From contig CALUIV010000024.1 of NCBI GenBank assembly GCA_944320775.1, positions 1 through 47,977 of the forward strand: a DNA stretch of 47,977 bases, in the 5' to 3' direction. The stretch is from an uncultured Paraprevotella sp. Its GTDB lineage: Bacteria; Bacteroidota; Bacteroidia; Bacteroidales; Bacteroidaceae. The stretch's first letter is position 1, and each line of letters begins with the position of its first letter. Position numbers and translations under genes: made by a program. A model generated the notes under the pieces. It saw only the letters and a list, made by a program, of their open reading frames with translations. It was not told where the DNA came from and ran no database searches. This document shows positions 26,709 through 35,977 of the stretch, in pieces.

Positions 26709-28049
26709 TCACCACGTCCACTCAAACCGCTCAATATCCTCCTCCACGAGCATATCGCCAAACTGCACTTCGATGATACTCAATTCCTTCAACGCCTTGA
26801 TGGCATGCTTGTGTTCTTTTTTAATCACCACCGTATCGCCACGGCTGACTTTTCGGACTTCTCCATCGACAGCCAGCAATCCCTCACCCTCGGTGAGTGT
26901 CCACACTTCGTCGCGATGATGATGAAGCTGATAGCTGATGCATTTGCCTTCGTGAATCTTCAGTTGTTTCGTCAGCGTGCGGAAGCCATCGGCCGACTCC
27001 GTCATGTTAATCACCCGGTATTCGCCCCAACGCCGTTCCTCGAACATCGGACGACACTCCAGGATATCCGCAAACTCCTTGATGCGTTCGCTCTTAGATT
27101 TCTCTGTCACCAGGATACCGTCGCACGAAGCGGCAACAATCAGATCGCGCGTACCGATACACATAATCGGCTGCTCCAGCTCGTTAATCACATGCGTATT
27201 CTCGGAGCTTCCTTCGAGTATCACATTGCCGATCGCATGCCCGTGCAGCTCATCCGTCAATGTAAGCCACGTACCCAAATCCTTCCATTCGCCCGGGAAA
27301 GGCACTACGGCCATTGACTTTTCCTGCTCAACCACTTCACAATCAAAACTGTTTTCCGGAAAATCTTTGAAGCGCGCCCGAATCTCCTCGTAGCTGCCGT
27401 TGCCCACATAACGGTTCACGATAGCCATCAGATAACCCAAACGGAAAGCAAAGACACCGCCATTCCAATAAGCCCCGTCGGCAATCAGACGTTCGGCCGT
27501 CGGGACATCCGGTTTTTCGACAAAGCGGCTCACCATAGTTACCGCCTCGCCCGAATGTCCATATTCGGGCACGACGTAACCATACTTAGCCGACGGATAA
27601 GTCGGACGAATACCCATCAGGGCCAAATCAGCCTGTCCGGCCTGAACGACATCGGCCATCTGTTCCACCGTATCGAAATAAGCACCCTCCGTATAGAAAT
27701 CGCAGGGAATCACCACGACAACCTCATCGTCGGGACAACGGCATTCGCAACTCAAATAAGCCGAAGCCAATGCCACAGCCGGAAATGTATTTCTCCGCTC
27801 CGGTTCTACAACTACAGCGACATCGTCCTGCAACTGGTTGATGATGATGTCGCGCTGAGGCATGGTCGCAGCAACCGTCACCGAAGCATGGATACGCGAC
27901 TCCTTAAACTGCCGCACCACCCGCTGAATCATAGATTCCTTCGTACCGTCGGGAGCCGACAACAGTTTTAGAAATTGTTTTGAACGCGTATCATTAGAAA
28001 GCGGCCACAAGCGTTTGCCCGATCCGCCGGATAATATGATTATTTGCAT
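26709..28049 (-). CDS. manC: Bifunctional mannose-1-phosphate guanylyltransferase / mannose-6-phosphate isomerase
   Basis: Makes GDP-mannose for capsule, O-antigen or glycoprotein glycans; cytoplasmic, 446 residues. The N-terminal GT-A pyrophosphorylase has LSGGSGKRLWPLSNDTRSKQ at residues 6-25 and FVEKPDVPTAE near 168. The C-terminal type II phosphomannose isomerase cupin starts near residue 330 (RRWGEYRVIN) and contains SYQLHHHRDEVWTLTEG and GDTVVIKKEHKHAIKAL with metal-ligand histidines. Both domains appear complete. It lies 44 bases after the metalloprotease gene with no clear promoter of its own. No other GDP-sugar genes are nearby. Confidence 0.93.
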   Translation of the reverse strand: MQIIILSGGSGKRLWPLSNDTRSKQFLKLLSAPDGTKESMIQRVVRQFKESRIHASVTVAATMPQRDIIINQLQDDVAVVVEPERRNTFPAVALASAYLSCECRCPDDEVVVVIPCDFYTEGAYFDTVEQMADVVQAGQADLALMGIRPTYPSAKYGYVVPEYGHSGEAVTMVSRFVEKPDVPTAERLIADGAYWNGGVFAFRLGYLMAIVNRYVGNGSYEEIRARFKDFPENSFDCEVVEQEKSMAVVPFPGEWKDLGTWLTLTDELHGHAIGNVILEGSSENTHVINELEQPIMCIGTRDLIVAASCDGILVTEKSKSERIKEFADILECRPMFEERRWGEYRVINMTESADGFRTLTKQLKIHEGKCISYQLHHHRDEVWTLTEGEGLLAVDGEVRKVSRGDTVVIKKEHKHAIKALKELSIIEVQFGDMLVEEDIERFEWTW

Positions 28050-28093
28050 GATTTTCCTTTTTTCGTAAATTATAGATTTTTATCCGACCAGAG

Positions 28094-30460
28094 TCACTTC
28101 ACTGTCAGTGCCCGCACAATCAGGTCGTTCAGGCTCGCATAGTGAGCGCGCGTCGGCGCATCGCCACCCGTACGGGCTCCCGTAGCCGTCTGCGTCTTCA
28201 ACTGCTGCAGAGCTGCCAGCACATACGGACGAGTAGTCAAATCGGCTCCCGAGCGCTCCAGCGAAGATATCAGCGTCGCCACATAAGTGCCCTGCATCGC
28301 CCGGCGATAGTCCGTCAGCCGGCCACGTAAGTCGGCCTGAGTGAACACACGCTTCGTCAAATCGGGCAGATACTCACCAATCGGATACTCCGGATTCAAT
28401 CCGCCCATCAACCCCAGCATCTGGCGCAACACGTTCGTGCCCAGCGATACCGTATAATTCTGCTCTTTCGAAGTGAAGCGGTTCATGTAATCCGGCAACA
28501 GCCAGGTCGGTTCGTTCAGGATGTGGCGATCCAGGAAGTCAAGCGCACGCACCTGACGCTCCTTCTCGACCGGTATGTAGCGCGGGCCTTGCTCGTCGAC
28601 CGTCTTGAAGTCGTTATAATAACCACCGATGTTGCGCAACACATGGAAAACGTAACGGTTGAACTGATTGCGCACCTGGCCGTACATATCCTGCAAGTTC
28701 TGATTGTTGATGTCGTCAGCCTCGTAGGTCCACTCCGGCAATGCGGCCAGCATCCGTTTCAGGTTCAGGATGCCATATTCACCGGCCTTCATGGCGTCGT
28801 CGCCCAAATCCTCTGTCTGGCAGCGCGGGTCGTTCACCCGGTTAGTCTCCCCGTCGCCAAACCACAGACGCGGATTGCCCGGCAGGTTCTTCTGAACCAG
28901 CTGTTCGAGCATCTGATGATCCTCATCCTCGTCTTTGGCATCAAGCATCGGTGTATAACCCCACTGGATGGCCCACAAGTCATAGTCGTTGATACGTGGG
29001 AAAATGCCGGCACGCGTCACACGATCCTCCGGCTGAGCCACATAGTTGAAACGCGCATAATCCATAATGCTCGGTGTGTGACCGTAGCGCTCCAGCCAGT
29101 CACGGTTGCGCAGGCTGTCGACCGGCACCGTACTGCTCGCTCCGAAATTGTGGCGCAAACCAAGCGTATGCCCCACCTCGTGCGACGAAACGAAGCGAAT
29201 CAGCTGCCCCATCAGTTCCTCGTCGAACTTCATCTTACGGGCTGCCTCGTCAATACTGCCCGCCTGCACCATATACCAGTCGTGCACGAGGCTCATCACG
29301 TTGTGATACCAGCAGATGTGACTTTCGATGATTTCGCCCGAGCGCGGATCATGTACGTTCGGTCCATAAGCATTCTCGATCGGCGAAGCCAAATAGCGGA
29401 TCACGGAGAAACGGGCATCTTCGAGACTCATCGTCGAATCATTCTCCGGCCATTCCTTGCCGATAATGGCATTCTTGAAACCGGCTTTCTCGAAAGCCTT
29501 CTGCCAGTCGTTCACACCGGCAATCAGATATTTGCGCCACTGCTTCGGCGTGGCCGGATCGATATAATAAACAATAGGCTTCTGCGGCTCCACCAGTTCG
29601 CCCCGGCGCATCTTCTCCACATCCTCCGGACGCGGCTCCAGACGCCAGCGGGTGATGAACGTCTTCGTATGCACACGCTGTTGCTCATCGCTGAAATTAT
29701 TAAAGCGGTCGGCAAAATAACCCACACGCGGGTCAAAATAGCGGCGCATCATCGGTTTCTCGGGCAGCAACACGAACGAAATGTTCAGGCCGAATGTGGC
29801 CCGTCCCGTGGCCGAAGTCGCCGGCAATCCGCCCCCCGAAGCATTCCAGGTCTTCACGAGGCGCACCTCCGTGTTCATCGGAAAACTCTTGATATCCTCG
29901 ATAAACGACAGATTGTTGATCTGTGTTGTCAGGCTGTACGAACGCTTCATGTTTGCCGTCATACCCAGCGACGGGTTATCCTCGTTGAAGAACGAAGTCA
30001 CCTTGATTTTACGCGCTCCGTTCTTGTGTTCCTCAACCTTGAACAAGCCGATAATCGGATTGGCATTGCTGATGGTGATGGCACGATAAATGGCTTCGGT
30101 CGAATCCGCCTTGTTCACGAGCAGATCCGCCCGCAGAAGCAACTGACCGTCCTGTCCCGGTTCCCAATAAACCACCTGTTCGTTGAGCTGCTCGCCACCG
30201 AACTTACCACTGCCCGCCGGAGTTGCCGTGAAGCGGGTCGTCGTCAGGAAACGGCGTCCGATGAGCGAATCCGGTATCTGAAAGAACCAGTCCGTACCCA
30301 CTTTCGTCACATGAAAGAGCCCGTTGCGGTCTACGGCCGGTTTCGGCGCCGGTGCCACAACTTCCTTCTTGTCCTCTTTCTTTTTCTTCTTACGTCTCGC
30401 ATCGGCAGGCGCACAAGCCAGTCCGGCGCAAAGCAATAGCACGAAATATTTATTGTTCAT
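28094..30460 (-). CDS. Secreted zinc metalloprotease (DUF5117/DUF5118/DUF4953 type)
   Basis: A 788-residue exported protein. The signal peptide KYFVLLLCAGLACAPADA is followed by a lysine-rich stretch (RRKKKKKEDKKE). The extended zinc motif HEVGHTLGLRHNFG, HExxHxxGxxH, is near residue 427, and SIMDYARFNY some 40 residues later is a metzincin-like Met-turn. The N-terminal region matches the DUF5117/5118 architecture and the C-terminal domain DUF4953, common in Bacteroidetes. Likely acts in the periplasm or at the cell surface; substrate unknown. Codons are GC-rich. Its promoter is divergent from the lipocalin gene. Confidence 0.88.
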   Translation of the reverse strand: MNNKYFVLLLCAGLACAPADARRKKKKKEDKKEVVAPAPKPAVDRNGLFHVTKVGTDWFFQIPDSLIGRRFLTTTRFTATPAGSGKFGGEQLNEQVVYWEPGQDGQLLLRADLLVNKADSTEAIYRAITISNANPIIGLFKVEEHKNGARKIKVTSFFNEDNPSLGMTANMKRSYSLTTQINNLSFIEDIKSFPMNTEVRLVKTWNASGGGLPATSATGRATFGLNISFVLLPEKPMMRRYFDPRVGYFADRFNNFSDEQQRVHTKTFITRWRLEPRPEDVEKMRRGELVEPQKPIVYYIDPATPKQWRKYLIAGVNDWQKAFEKAGFKNAIIGKEWPENDSTMSLEDARFSVIRYLASPIENAYGPNVHDPRSGEIIESHICWYHNVMSLVHDWYMVQAGSIDEAARKMKFDEELMGQLIRFVSSHEVGHTLGLRHNFGASSTVPVDSLRNRDWLERYGHTPSIMDYARFNYVAQPEDRVTRAGIFPRINDYDLWAIQWGYTPMLDAKDEDEDHQMLEQLVQKNLPGNPRLWFGDGETNRVNDPRCQTEDLGDDAMKAGEYGILNLKRMLAALPEWTYEADDINNQNLQDMYGQVRNQFNRYVFHVLRNIGGYYNDFKTVDEQGPRYIPVEKERQVRALDFLDRHILNEPTWLLPDYMNRFTSKEQNYTVSLGTNVLRQMLGLMGGLNPEYPIGEYLPDLTKRVFTQADLRGRLTDYRRAMQGTYVATLISSLERSGADLTTRPYVLAALQQLKTQTATGARTGGDAPTRAHYASLNDLIVRALTVK

Positions 30461-30501
30461 AACGATATTACTTAATCAGTCCGATAATCTTATTCGAAAA
30501 A

Positions 30502-30509
30502 CAAAAGTA
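30502..30509 (-). promoter_or_regulatory. -7 box of the metalloprotease gene
   Basis: Minus-strand TACTTTTG fits TAnnTTTG, 42 bases before the ATG. The divergent lipocalin promoter begins 22 bases away. Confidence 0.55.
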
Positions 30510-30530
30510 CATATTATTTTTCAGAAAACA

Positions 30531-30562
30531 TTTGGCATCCTGAACATTTATCTTTAATTTTG
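30531..30562 (+). promoter_or_regulatory. Promoter of the lipocalin gene
   Basis: TTTG (30531-30534), 20 bases, TAATTTTG (30555-30562), an exact consensus. The start would be near 30567, giving a leader of about 70 bases and excluding upstream ATG-like starts before 30637. Confidence 0.75.
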
Positions 30563-30636
30563 AGGTGCAGGCCCACACAAAAAAAGAAAGCCTGTCTCAT
30601 GAAAAACATATTTTGGGGTTTTTAAATGCATTGCTT

Positions 30637-31152
30637 ATGAAAAAAGTCATTCTGATCCTTTGTGCTTTTTTAGGACTGGCCGGATGCCGGAGCAGTCAAA
30701 ATGCAAACTTAGACAACAGCACCGTACCGACACTCGACGTCGAACGCTTCATGGGGCGCTGGTATGAAATCGCCCGCTATGAACACCGCTTCGAAAAAGA
30801 CATGACCCACGTGACGGCTACCTACACCCTGCAGGACGACGGTAAAATCGAGGTGCTCAACGAAGGCATGCGCGACGGCGAACGCAAACAGGCCAAGGGA
30901 CGTGCCAAACAACCCGATGCGAACGACCCCGGCAAACTAAAAGTCTCCTTCTTCCTGTTTTTCTACTCCGACTACTACATCATGGACATCGATCCCGACT
31001 ACCGCTATGCCCTCATCGGAAGCAGCACGGACAAATATCTGTGGATTCTGAGCCGCGACAAGCAGCTGCCCCAGGATGTACTGGACAGTCTGCTCGCGCA
31101 ACTCCGCCGCCGGGGCTACGACACCGATCGGCTCGTATTTGTACGGCAATAG
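30637..31152 (+). CDS. blc: Lipocalin family lipoprotein (Blc-like)
   Basis: A 171-residue lipoprotein starting at 30637. The signal peptide KKVILILCAFLGLAGC ends in lipobox LAGC. The lipocalin signature FMGRWYEIARYEHRFEKDM contains the invariant GxW, followed by ATYTLQDDGKIEVLNEG and YYIMDIDPDYRYALIG; WILSRDKQLPQD near the C-terminus has the conserved Arg. Bacterial Blc-type lipocalins bind fatty acids or lysophospholipids at the outer membrane. It is a single-gene transcript divergent from the metalloprotease. Confidence 0.92.
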   Translation: MKKVILILCAFLGLAGCRSSQNANLDNSTVPTLDVERFMGRWYEIARYEHRFEKDMTHVTATYTLQDDGKIEVLNEGMRDGERKQAKGRAKQPDANDPGKLKVSFFLFFYSDYYIMDIDPDYRYALIGSSTDKYLWILSRDKQLPQDVLDSLLAQLRRRGYDTDRLVFVRQ

Positions 31153-31188
31153 GAAAAGATTGCATCCAACTGCTAAAAAACCCACCAG

Positions 31189-31223
31189 CAGCTAAAAAAC
31201 AGCAACTAACAGCTAAAAGCAGC
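31189..31223. repeat. Heptanucleotide-phased repeat, CARCTAA
   Basis: Units of seven in register: CAGCTAA, AAAACAG, CAACTAA, CAGCTAA, AAGCAGC. Three copies match CARCTAA (TTAGYTG on the other strand). The unit differs from the WTGAGNG arrays at 24.7 and 26.7 kb, but the period is the same. Confidence 0.6.
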
Positions 31224-31301
31224 CAACAAAAATAACTTGTCAAAAAACAATCGGGAAATGACACCTCGCCCAATTTACAGATTGCAACTATAACACGTTA
31301 A

Positions 31302-31345
31302 AGGCCGTATCAAACTCTTTATTTAGGAGTAATGATACGACCTTC
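31302..31345. terminator. Long hairpin between converging genes
   Basis: AAGGCCGTATCA pairs with TGATACGACCTT (one mismatch), with an inner ACTC/GAGT pair. It could end the converging lipocalin or phosphatase transcripts, but neither side has a long T-run. Confidence 0.45.
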
Positions 31346-31516
31346 CCAGCTTAAACCTTCTTGATTTAATCTTTCTGATTTATCCTTCTTAGAAACTCAA
31401 AAATTCAAAATGACCAGTTCATTTTTCAAAAAAGAGTTTTTCGATGTCCTTCCCCTACTTATAATTGATTTCCGGGGCTACCGCTCCCGGTTAATTCGTT
31501 TTCAGGGAGAAGCAAA

Positions 31517-32452
31517 TCATTTTGTCCGTGCCACCGTGTGAAGCACATTGCCATCCTTATCGATAAAAAACATTTTCAGGTTCTTCTTATCGGCACTGAT
31601 CACGCTGAATCCCTCCTTCGGGCTGCAGTATACAGTACCGTCGACAGGTTGCACGGTGCGTGCCAGTGAGCCGGCAGAATTGACCACATAATCCATCTTC
31701 GTGCCCGGTTTACGGATATGCTGGAAGTTGTGAATGTGTCCGCAGGCATAGATATCGACGTCGTACTTACGAAGAATACTGTCTACACGCTTCTGCATGT
31801 CCAGACGCTCACTTTCCTCTTTCGGCGTATAGGCATAAATCGGATGATGTCCGACCACAATCACCCAGTCTTCCTGAGCACTTTTCAGCGTTTTGTCGAG
31901 CCAGTCGAGCTGCGGTTCGATCGGCTGCTTTCCGGCGTCGCCATACTTCTGCGGTTCGTTGCGATACTTGTCAATCAGCGGCGTCGTGTCGATAAACACG
32001 AAGCGCACCGTCGTGCCGTCCTCGTCGAAAACCTTCGTGTAATAGCGTGCAGGCATCTCCCAGCGCCGGCTCACCTTTGAATAATCGATCACCGACTGCG
32101 TATTGCCACGATACTCATGATTACCGAGCACCGGCAACCAGCTGATCATCAGCTCCGGATGGTCGTAAATCAATTCATAATTAGTCATCCACAACGGATC
32201 CTCTGTCGATACCACCCCGTCGAAATGATGCACATCGCCGGCCGCAATCACTGCCTCAGGACCCAGCTCTTCGGCCATCTCACCCATCATCCGGGCTATC
32301 GGTTTCTGCTCATAATAACCGTTTCGGCCCAAATCATTTCCCATGAAGAAAGTCACATCTGCCTTCAGGCTGTCCCAACGGCCCTCCTGAGCCATCAACG
32401 GGTTCAACACCAAAGCCAACAAAAAACTACATGCTACAAATATTTTTCTCAT
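31517..32452 (-). CDS. Exported metallophosphoesterase (purple acid phosphatase-like)
   Basis: A 311-residue secreted phosphatase with signal peptide VACSFLLALVLNPLMAQ. Metal-binding motifs of calcineurin-like phosphoesterases are in order: FFMGNDLGRNGYY (first motif, altered from GDxG), AAGDVHHFDGV, LGNHEYRG, VVGHHPIYAY and ACGHIHNFQHI. The closest type is the tartrate-resistant purple acid phosphatase group. It likely releases phosphate from organic esters in the periplasm or outside. It lies downstream of the TonB-dependent receptor on the same strand, 175 bases away, which suggests joint use. Confidence 0.88.
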   Translation of the reverse strand: MRKIFVACSFLLALVLNPLMAQEGRWDSLKADVTFFMGNDLGRNGYYEQKPIARMMGEMAEELGPEAVIAAGDVHHFDGVVSTEDPLWMTNYELIYDHPELMISWLPVLGNHEYRGNTQSVIDYSKVSRRWEMPARYYTKVFDEDGTTVRFVFIDTTPLIDKYRNEPQKYGDAGKQPIEPQLDWLDKTLKSAQEDWVIVVGHHPIYAYTPKEESERLDMQKRVDSILRKYDVDIYACGHIHNFQHIRKPGTKMDYVVNSAGSLARTVQPVDGTVYCSPKEGFSVISADKKNLKMFFIDKDGNVLHTVARTK

Positions 32453-32627
32453 ACGTTTTAATTTTATTATTTTCTGATTATACTTTTTCTCTCACTGAAA
32501 AAGCCTGTTCTTCTGCCATCGGCGAGCATCGATTCATGCAGGAAAGTCCTCTACGATGAACAACATCCGTTTTTCTCGCTCGTAGAGCGACGATTCCTGA
32601 ACATAAATCTCCCCGATTCTTTATGGA

Positions 32628-35414
32628 TTAGAAATTGATTTTCACTCCGGCATTCACGCGCGCACCATAGTACTCAACCTGCATCGTACGGTCGGCCGTG
32701 CCGCAATAATAGCGCAAAGGCTGGTTCAGCAGATTGGTCGCCTCGGCATAGAACGTTGTCTTGCATTTTTTGCGATCCAAAGTGTAGCTGGCATTCAAGT
32801 CCAGATAACCCACCTTGTCGTAGTAGCGGTCCAGTTCGGCAATTTCGCCCATTTCGTCGATAAACTCAGAAGTGTAGTTGTATGACAGACGTACATTCAA
32901 ACCTTTATGATCATAATAGAGCGAAGCGTTGGCACTGTGTTTGGGCGATCCGGGCAGCGGCAGGTTCTTCTCCTCTTCGCGACCTTTGAAATTAAAGTCG
33001 TTCACGGCCGTGTGCGTATAGGTATAGTTACCATAGAATCCGATACATTTCAAGGCCGGAGCAATAAATCCGAAATCACGCTGCAACGCAAACTCAGCAC
33101 CCAGCAAATCAGCATTTCCGGCATTTTTTGCCTGTTTGAACTTATCGTAGGTCACTCCCTGATAAGTGTAATCCTTGAACGTCTGGTCGACAATGAAATC
33201 ATTCACATTCTTATAGAAGACGCCTGCACTCACCAGTCCGATGGACTTGAAATAGTATTCGGCACTCAAATCCACGTTATGCGACGTTGTCGGATTCAAG
33301 TCAGGATTACCCAGTTCGATTTCATTGTCCTCCGTATTGATAAACATATTCGGCACCAGGTTCACATACTTCGGACGAGCCAGCGTCTGTGTATAAGAAG
33401 CGCGCACCTTCAGGTTGTTCGTCGGCTCATATTTCAGCAGGATGCTTGGCAGCCAGTTGACATAGCTCTTGCCGGACTCCGGTGTCAGCTCCAGGCTCTC
33501 GGCGTCGTCGCTGAACTTATATCCCTGATAAGCCACCTTCGTATGCTCCATACGGACACCGGCCATCAACATCACCTGTTTGCCCAACTGCTGGTCGAAG
33601 CGCAGATAAGCCGCGCTCACCTGCTCACTGGCATCATAGTTGCCGGCCTCTTCCTCCAGATTCTCCTCGCTTTCGAACTGATCCGTGTTGTCGAGATCCA
33701 AGCTTCCCAAATAGGTGTTGCTCACAAACTCACCGGCCTTATATTGCTCACCGGCCATAAACCCCTCGCGCGTCTGGTTGACGATGTTGTCCTGCACTCT
33801 GGCCAGAAAAGCATCCTCATACGCATCGGTCGGTTTATATTCGAAATAGGAAACCGTGTTCTTTTTGTCCTTATGGGTATACTTCGCGCCGAATTTCAGC
33901 TTATTCTGGAAATCGCCGGCCAGCAAAGGCAGGTCAAAGTCCAGGCGGGCCTTGATGTCGTTCTCAAAGATTTCCTGATTACTCTGCTCGATTTTGTCGA
34001 GTTCCGTATCCGCCAGTGCCGGCAAGGTGTTGGTTATATACGGTTTGCGCATATCGTCTGTATTGATGTCGAACGTCAGGTCCTTCGCCTCCATCGTGAT
34101 GTAACGCTCGTTCGGACGGTCCTCGGAAGCTCGGGCATAAGATGCCATCCATTCAGCACCGAGCCGGCCGAACTGATGTTCGCCACCCAGGCTGAAATCC
34201 ATCGTCTGCTGCAGCTCCAGGCGGGCGTTCTTGTTGCCCGGCACACCACCTTTGGTCTGCATCTCGGCCTTCATGTTCCCTGCGCCATCCATCATGTCCT
34301 TGTACGACAGGCGGTAACGGTTCTCCCAGTCGTGACGCCGGTTGTAAAGGCTCTTGAAATAAATCTTGTGATTGGCATTGAAGTCATAATCCAAAGCCAT
34401 TGAATAGCTCTGGCGCTGACGCGTCACGTAGTATTGGCGGATCTGTGCTTCGCTCAAGACGATGTTGCCCTCGTCGTCCTCCTCATATTCAAATTCCGTA
34501 TTGTCCGATCCCATCGGGTTATACTGATAGGAAGCAGCCACCATAAATCCTAATTTATCGTTCAGGAAACGGTCGCCGTAGGTAGCCCCGAGGTTCCAGT
34601 TCGGCTTGCCGCTCACGAAACTGCCTCCGGTGCCGAACGTAAAGTTGGTCACCCGTTTCGACGGCGTATTTTTCGTCACCAGGTTAATGGCACCGCCAAT
34701 CGCATCACCATCCATATCCGGCATCACCACCTTGCTGACCTCGATGGTCTGAATCATGTCGGCAGGAATCAGGTCGAGCTGCACATTGCGGGCATCGCCC
34801 TCGGCCGAGGGCAGACGGTTGCCGTTTACGGTCACGCTGCTGAAGTCGGGCGACGTGCCGCGCACTTGTCCGAAACGTGCTTCGCCCTGGTCATACTGCA
34901 CACTCAGGCCGTTGATGCGCTTCAAGGCATCACCGATATTCGAATCCGGAAATTTTCCTACCTGGTCGGCCGAAACCACATTCGTCAGATTCAGATTGTT
35001 CTTCTGCATGTTCAGCGCACGCTGCTGATCCGAAAAAGCTCCCATGACGGTCACTTCTTTCAGTGCCTTTCCTTCCTGAAGCATCACGTTGCAGACCAGC
35101 GTTTTTTGGTTGGACACATTAATTTTAATTGTTTTGGGCTGAAATCCCACATAGCGTACGGTCATTTTATGTTCGCCGGGCGTGGCGTTGGCAATCACAT
35201 AATAACCGTTGACATCACTCACCGTTGTTGTCCCGTCATCCATCACGATGTAGGCTCCTGGCAAAGCATGTTTATCGGCGTCCAGAATCCGACCTCGTAC
35301 AATCCCTTTGTTCTCGACGACCACAGGTTCATTGAACTGATCTGCATGAATGTCCGTCAGAGGACCTCCTACTAAAATTGCACTGAAGAGCAGTGCTTTT
35401 GAAAATTGATTCAT
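32628..35414 (-). CDS. TonB-dependent outer-membrane receptor without a SusD partner
   Basis: A 928-residue outer-membrane beta-barrel. After a signal peptide there is a carboxypeptidase-regulatory-like domain (GIVRGRILDADKHALPGAYI, residues about 37-115), then the plug with FPDSNIGDALKRINGL and GDAIGGAINLVTKN (about residues 150-250), then the barrel ending YYGARVNAGVKINF with the expected terminal Phe. The plug resembles the TonB-dependent receptor type best known from Xanthomonas and Caulobacter rather than SusC, and no SusD gene is adjacent. The next gene downstream is a phosphatase, so uptake of phosphorylated organic compounds is plausible but unproven. Confidence 0.92.
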   Translation of the reverse strand: MNQFSKALLFSAILVGGPLTDIHADQFNEPVVVENKGIVRGRILDADKHALPGAYIVMDDGTTTVSDVNGYYVIANATPGEHKMTVRYVGFQPKTIKINVSNQKTLVCNVMLQEGKALKEVTVMGAFSDQQRALNMQKNNLNLTNVVSADQVGKFPDSNIGDALKRINGLSVQYDQGEARFGQVRGTSPDFSSVTVNGNRLPSAEGDARNVQLDLIPADMIQTIEVSKVVMPDMDGDAIGGAINLVTKNTPSKRVTNFTFGTGGSFVSGKPNWNLGATYGDRFLNDKLGFMVAASYQYNPMGSDNTEFEYEEDDEGNIVLSEAQIRQYYVTRQRQSYSMALDYDFNANHKIYFKSLYNRRHDWENRYRLSYKDMMDGAGNMKAEMQTKGGVPGNKNARLELQQTMDFSLGGEHQFGRLGAEWMASYARASEDRPNERYITMEAKDLTFDINTDDMRKPYITNTLPALADTELDKIEQSNQEIFENDIKARLDFDLPLLAGDFQNKLKFGAKYTHKDKKNTVSYFEYKPTDAYEDAFLARVQDNIVNQTREGFMAGEQYKAGEFVSNTYLGSLDLDNTDQFESEENLEEEAGNYDASEQVSAAYLRFDQQLGKQVMLMAGVRMEHTKVAYQGYKFSDDAESLELTPESGKSYVNWLPSILLKYEPTNNLKVRASYTQTLARPKYVNLVPNMFINTEDNEIELGNPDLNPTTSHNVDLSAEYYFKSIGLVSAGVFYKNVNDFIVDQTFKDYTYQGVTYDKFKQAKNAGNADLLGAEFALQRDFGFIAPALKCIGFYGNYTYTHTAVNDFNFKGREEEKNLPLPGSPKHSANASLYYDHKGLNVRLSYNYTSEFIDEMGEIAELDRYYDKVGYLDLNASYTLDRKKCKTTFYAEATNLLNQPLRYYCGTADRTMQVEYYGARVNAGVKINF

Positions 35415-35451
35415 AACTGTTTTTATCCTATTGATTGTCCTTAAACTGCGG

Positions 35452-35459
35452 CAAAAGTA
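35452..35459 (-). promoter_or_regulatory. -7 box of the TonB-dependent receptor
   Basis: Minus-strand TACTTTTG fits TAnnTTTG; a TTTG lies 16 bases upstream (35479-35476), slightly closer than usual. Confidence 0.55.
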
Positions 35460-35649
35460 GGAGGCGAATATTTCACAAATATTTCATAATCATGAAATCT
35501 ATATATCAGCACCCGACAAATAAAAAATTGTTTCCTTAATTGAAAAAATGATAAAAATAATGTAACAAGCCTGTAATAAAAGATCCCTTTTGCCATCTCA
35601 AGATAGCAAAATGGATTATCAAACCCGTATTTTTGCAGTGTACAAATAC

Positions 35650-35793
35650 TTAACTTATCCTTATCCAAACACCCTCGTCCCGATTCTTGGCTGCCACGAT
35701 TTCGCGCTTCAGGCGATAGAGCCACAGGCGCGAGTCATAGACATACCCCTGCCACACCTGGGTGCTGACGAGGATGTCTCCCTGCGTATCGGT
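35650..35793 (-). pseudogene. Possible remnant of a coding region
   Basis: An open stretch of 47 codons between two in-frame stops, without a start codon, reads like real protein on the minus strand: it includes DILVSTQVWQGYVYDSRLW and LYRLKREIVAAKNRDEG. Its GC-rich third positions stand out from the AT-rich flanks. I do not recognise the family. A plus-strand frame (35590-35847) covers the same bases and is the alternative. Confidence 0.3.
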
Positions 35794-35874
35794 CTATATT
35801 CCACTTTTCAAGCTAAAAACCATATCTTCACCGCATTTTTTCCATAATAACTACTCATTCTGATTCTTTTTTCT

Positions 35875-35882
35875 TAACTTTG
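35875..35882 (+). promoter_or_regulatory. -7 box of the mutarotase gene
   Basis: TAACTTTG fits TAnnTTTG; no TTTG at the normal -33 distance. It would give a leader of about 90 bases. Confidence 0.5.
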
Positions 35883-35977
35883 TAACGAAACTTACTATAC
35901 AGACTTTTTAACCTTAAGTTGCATTCCATCACAAAAATTGCAGCAATGCATGGATTCATTGGGAAAAGAAAAACAAA

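Larger units (their letters stand above)
31153..31516. other. Gene-free gap between lipocalin and phosphatase
   Basis: A 364-base region between converging genes. It contains a heptanucleotide-phased stretch at 31189-31223 and a long hairpin at 31302-31345. No reading frame with family resemblance, tRNA or promoter is visible. Confidence 0.6.
35415..35977. other. Gene-poor gap with a possible gene remnant
   Basis: A 563-base region between divergent genes. It holds the receptor -7 box (35452-35459), a GC-richer possible gene fragment (35650-35793) and the mutarotase -7 box (35875-35882). The rest is AT-rich without recognisable features. Confidence 0.6.

Noticed and set aside
28523-30439. 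638-codon plus-strand frame opposite the metalloprotease
   Set aside because: Antisense shadow of a GC-rich gene; the minus strand encodes a full zinc protease with HEVGHTLGLRHN, and the plus-strand frame has no family resemblance.
32907-34403. 498-codon plus-strand frame opposite the TonB receptor
   Set aside because: Shadow of the barrel-coding sequence; no recognisable domain.
35590-35847. 85-codon plus-strand frame in the receptor-mutarotase gap
   Set aside because: No promoter or family resemblance; the minus-strand reading of part of it looks more protein-like.
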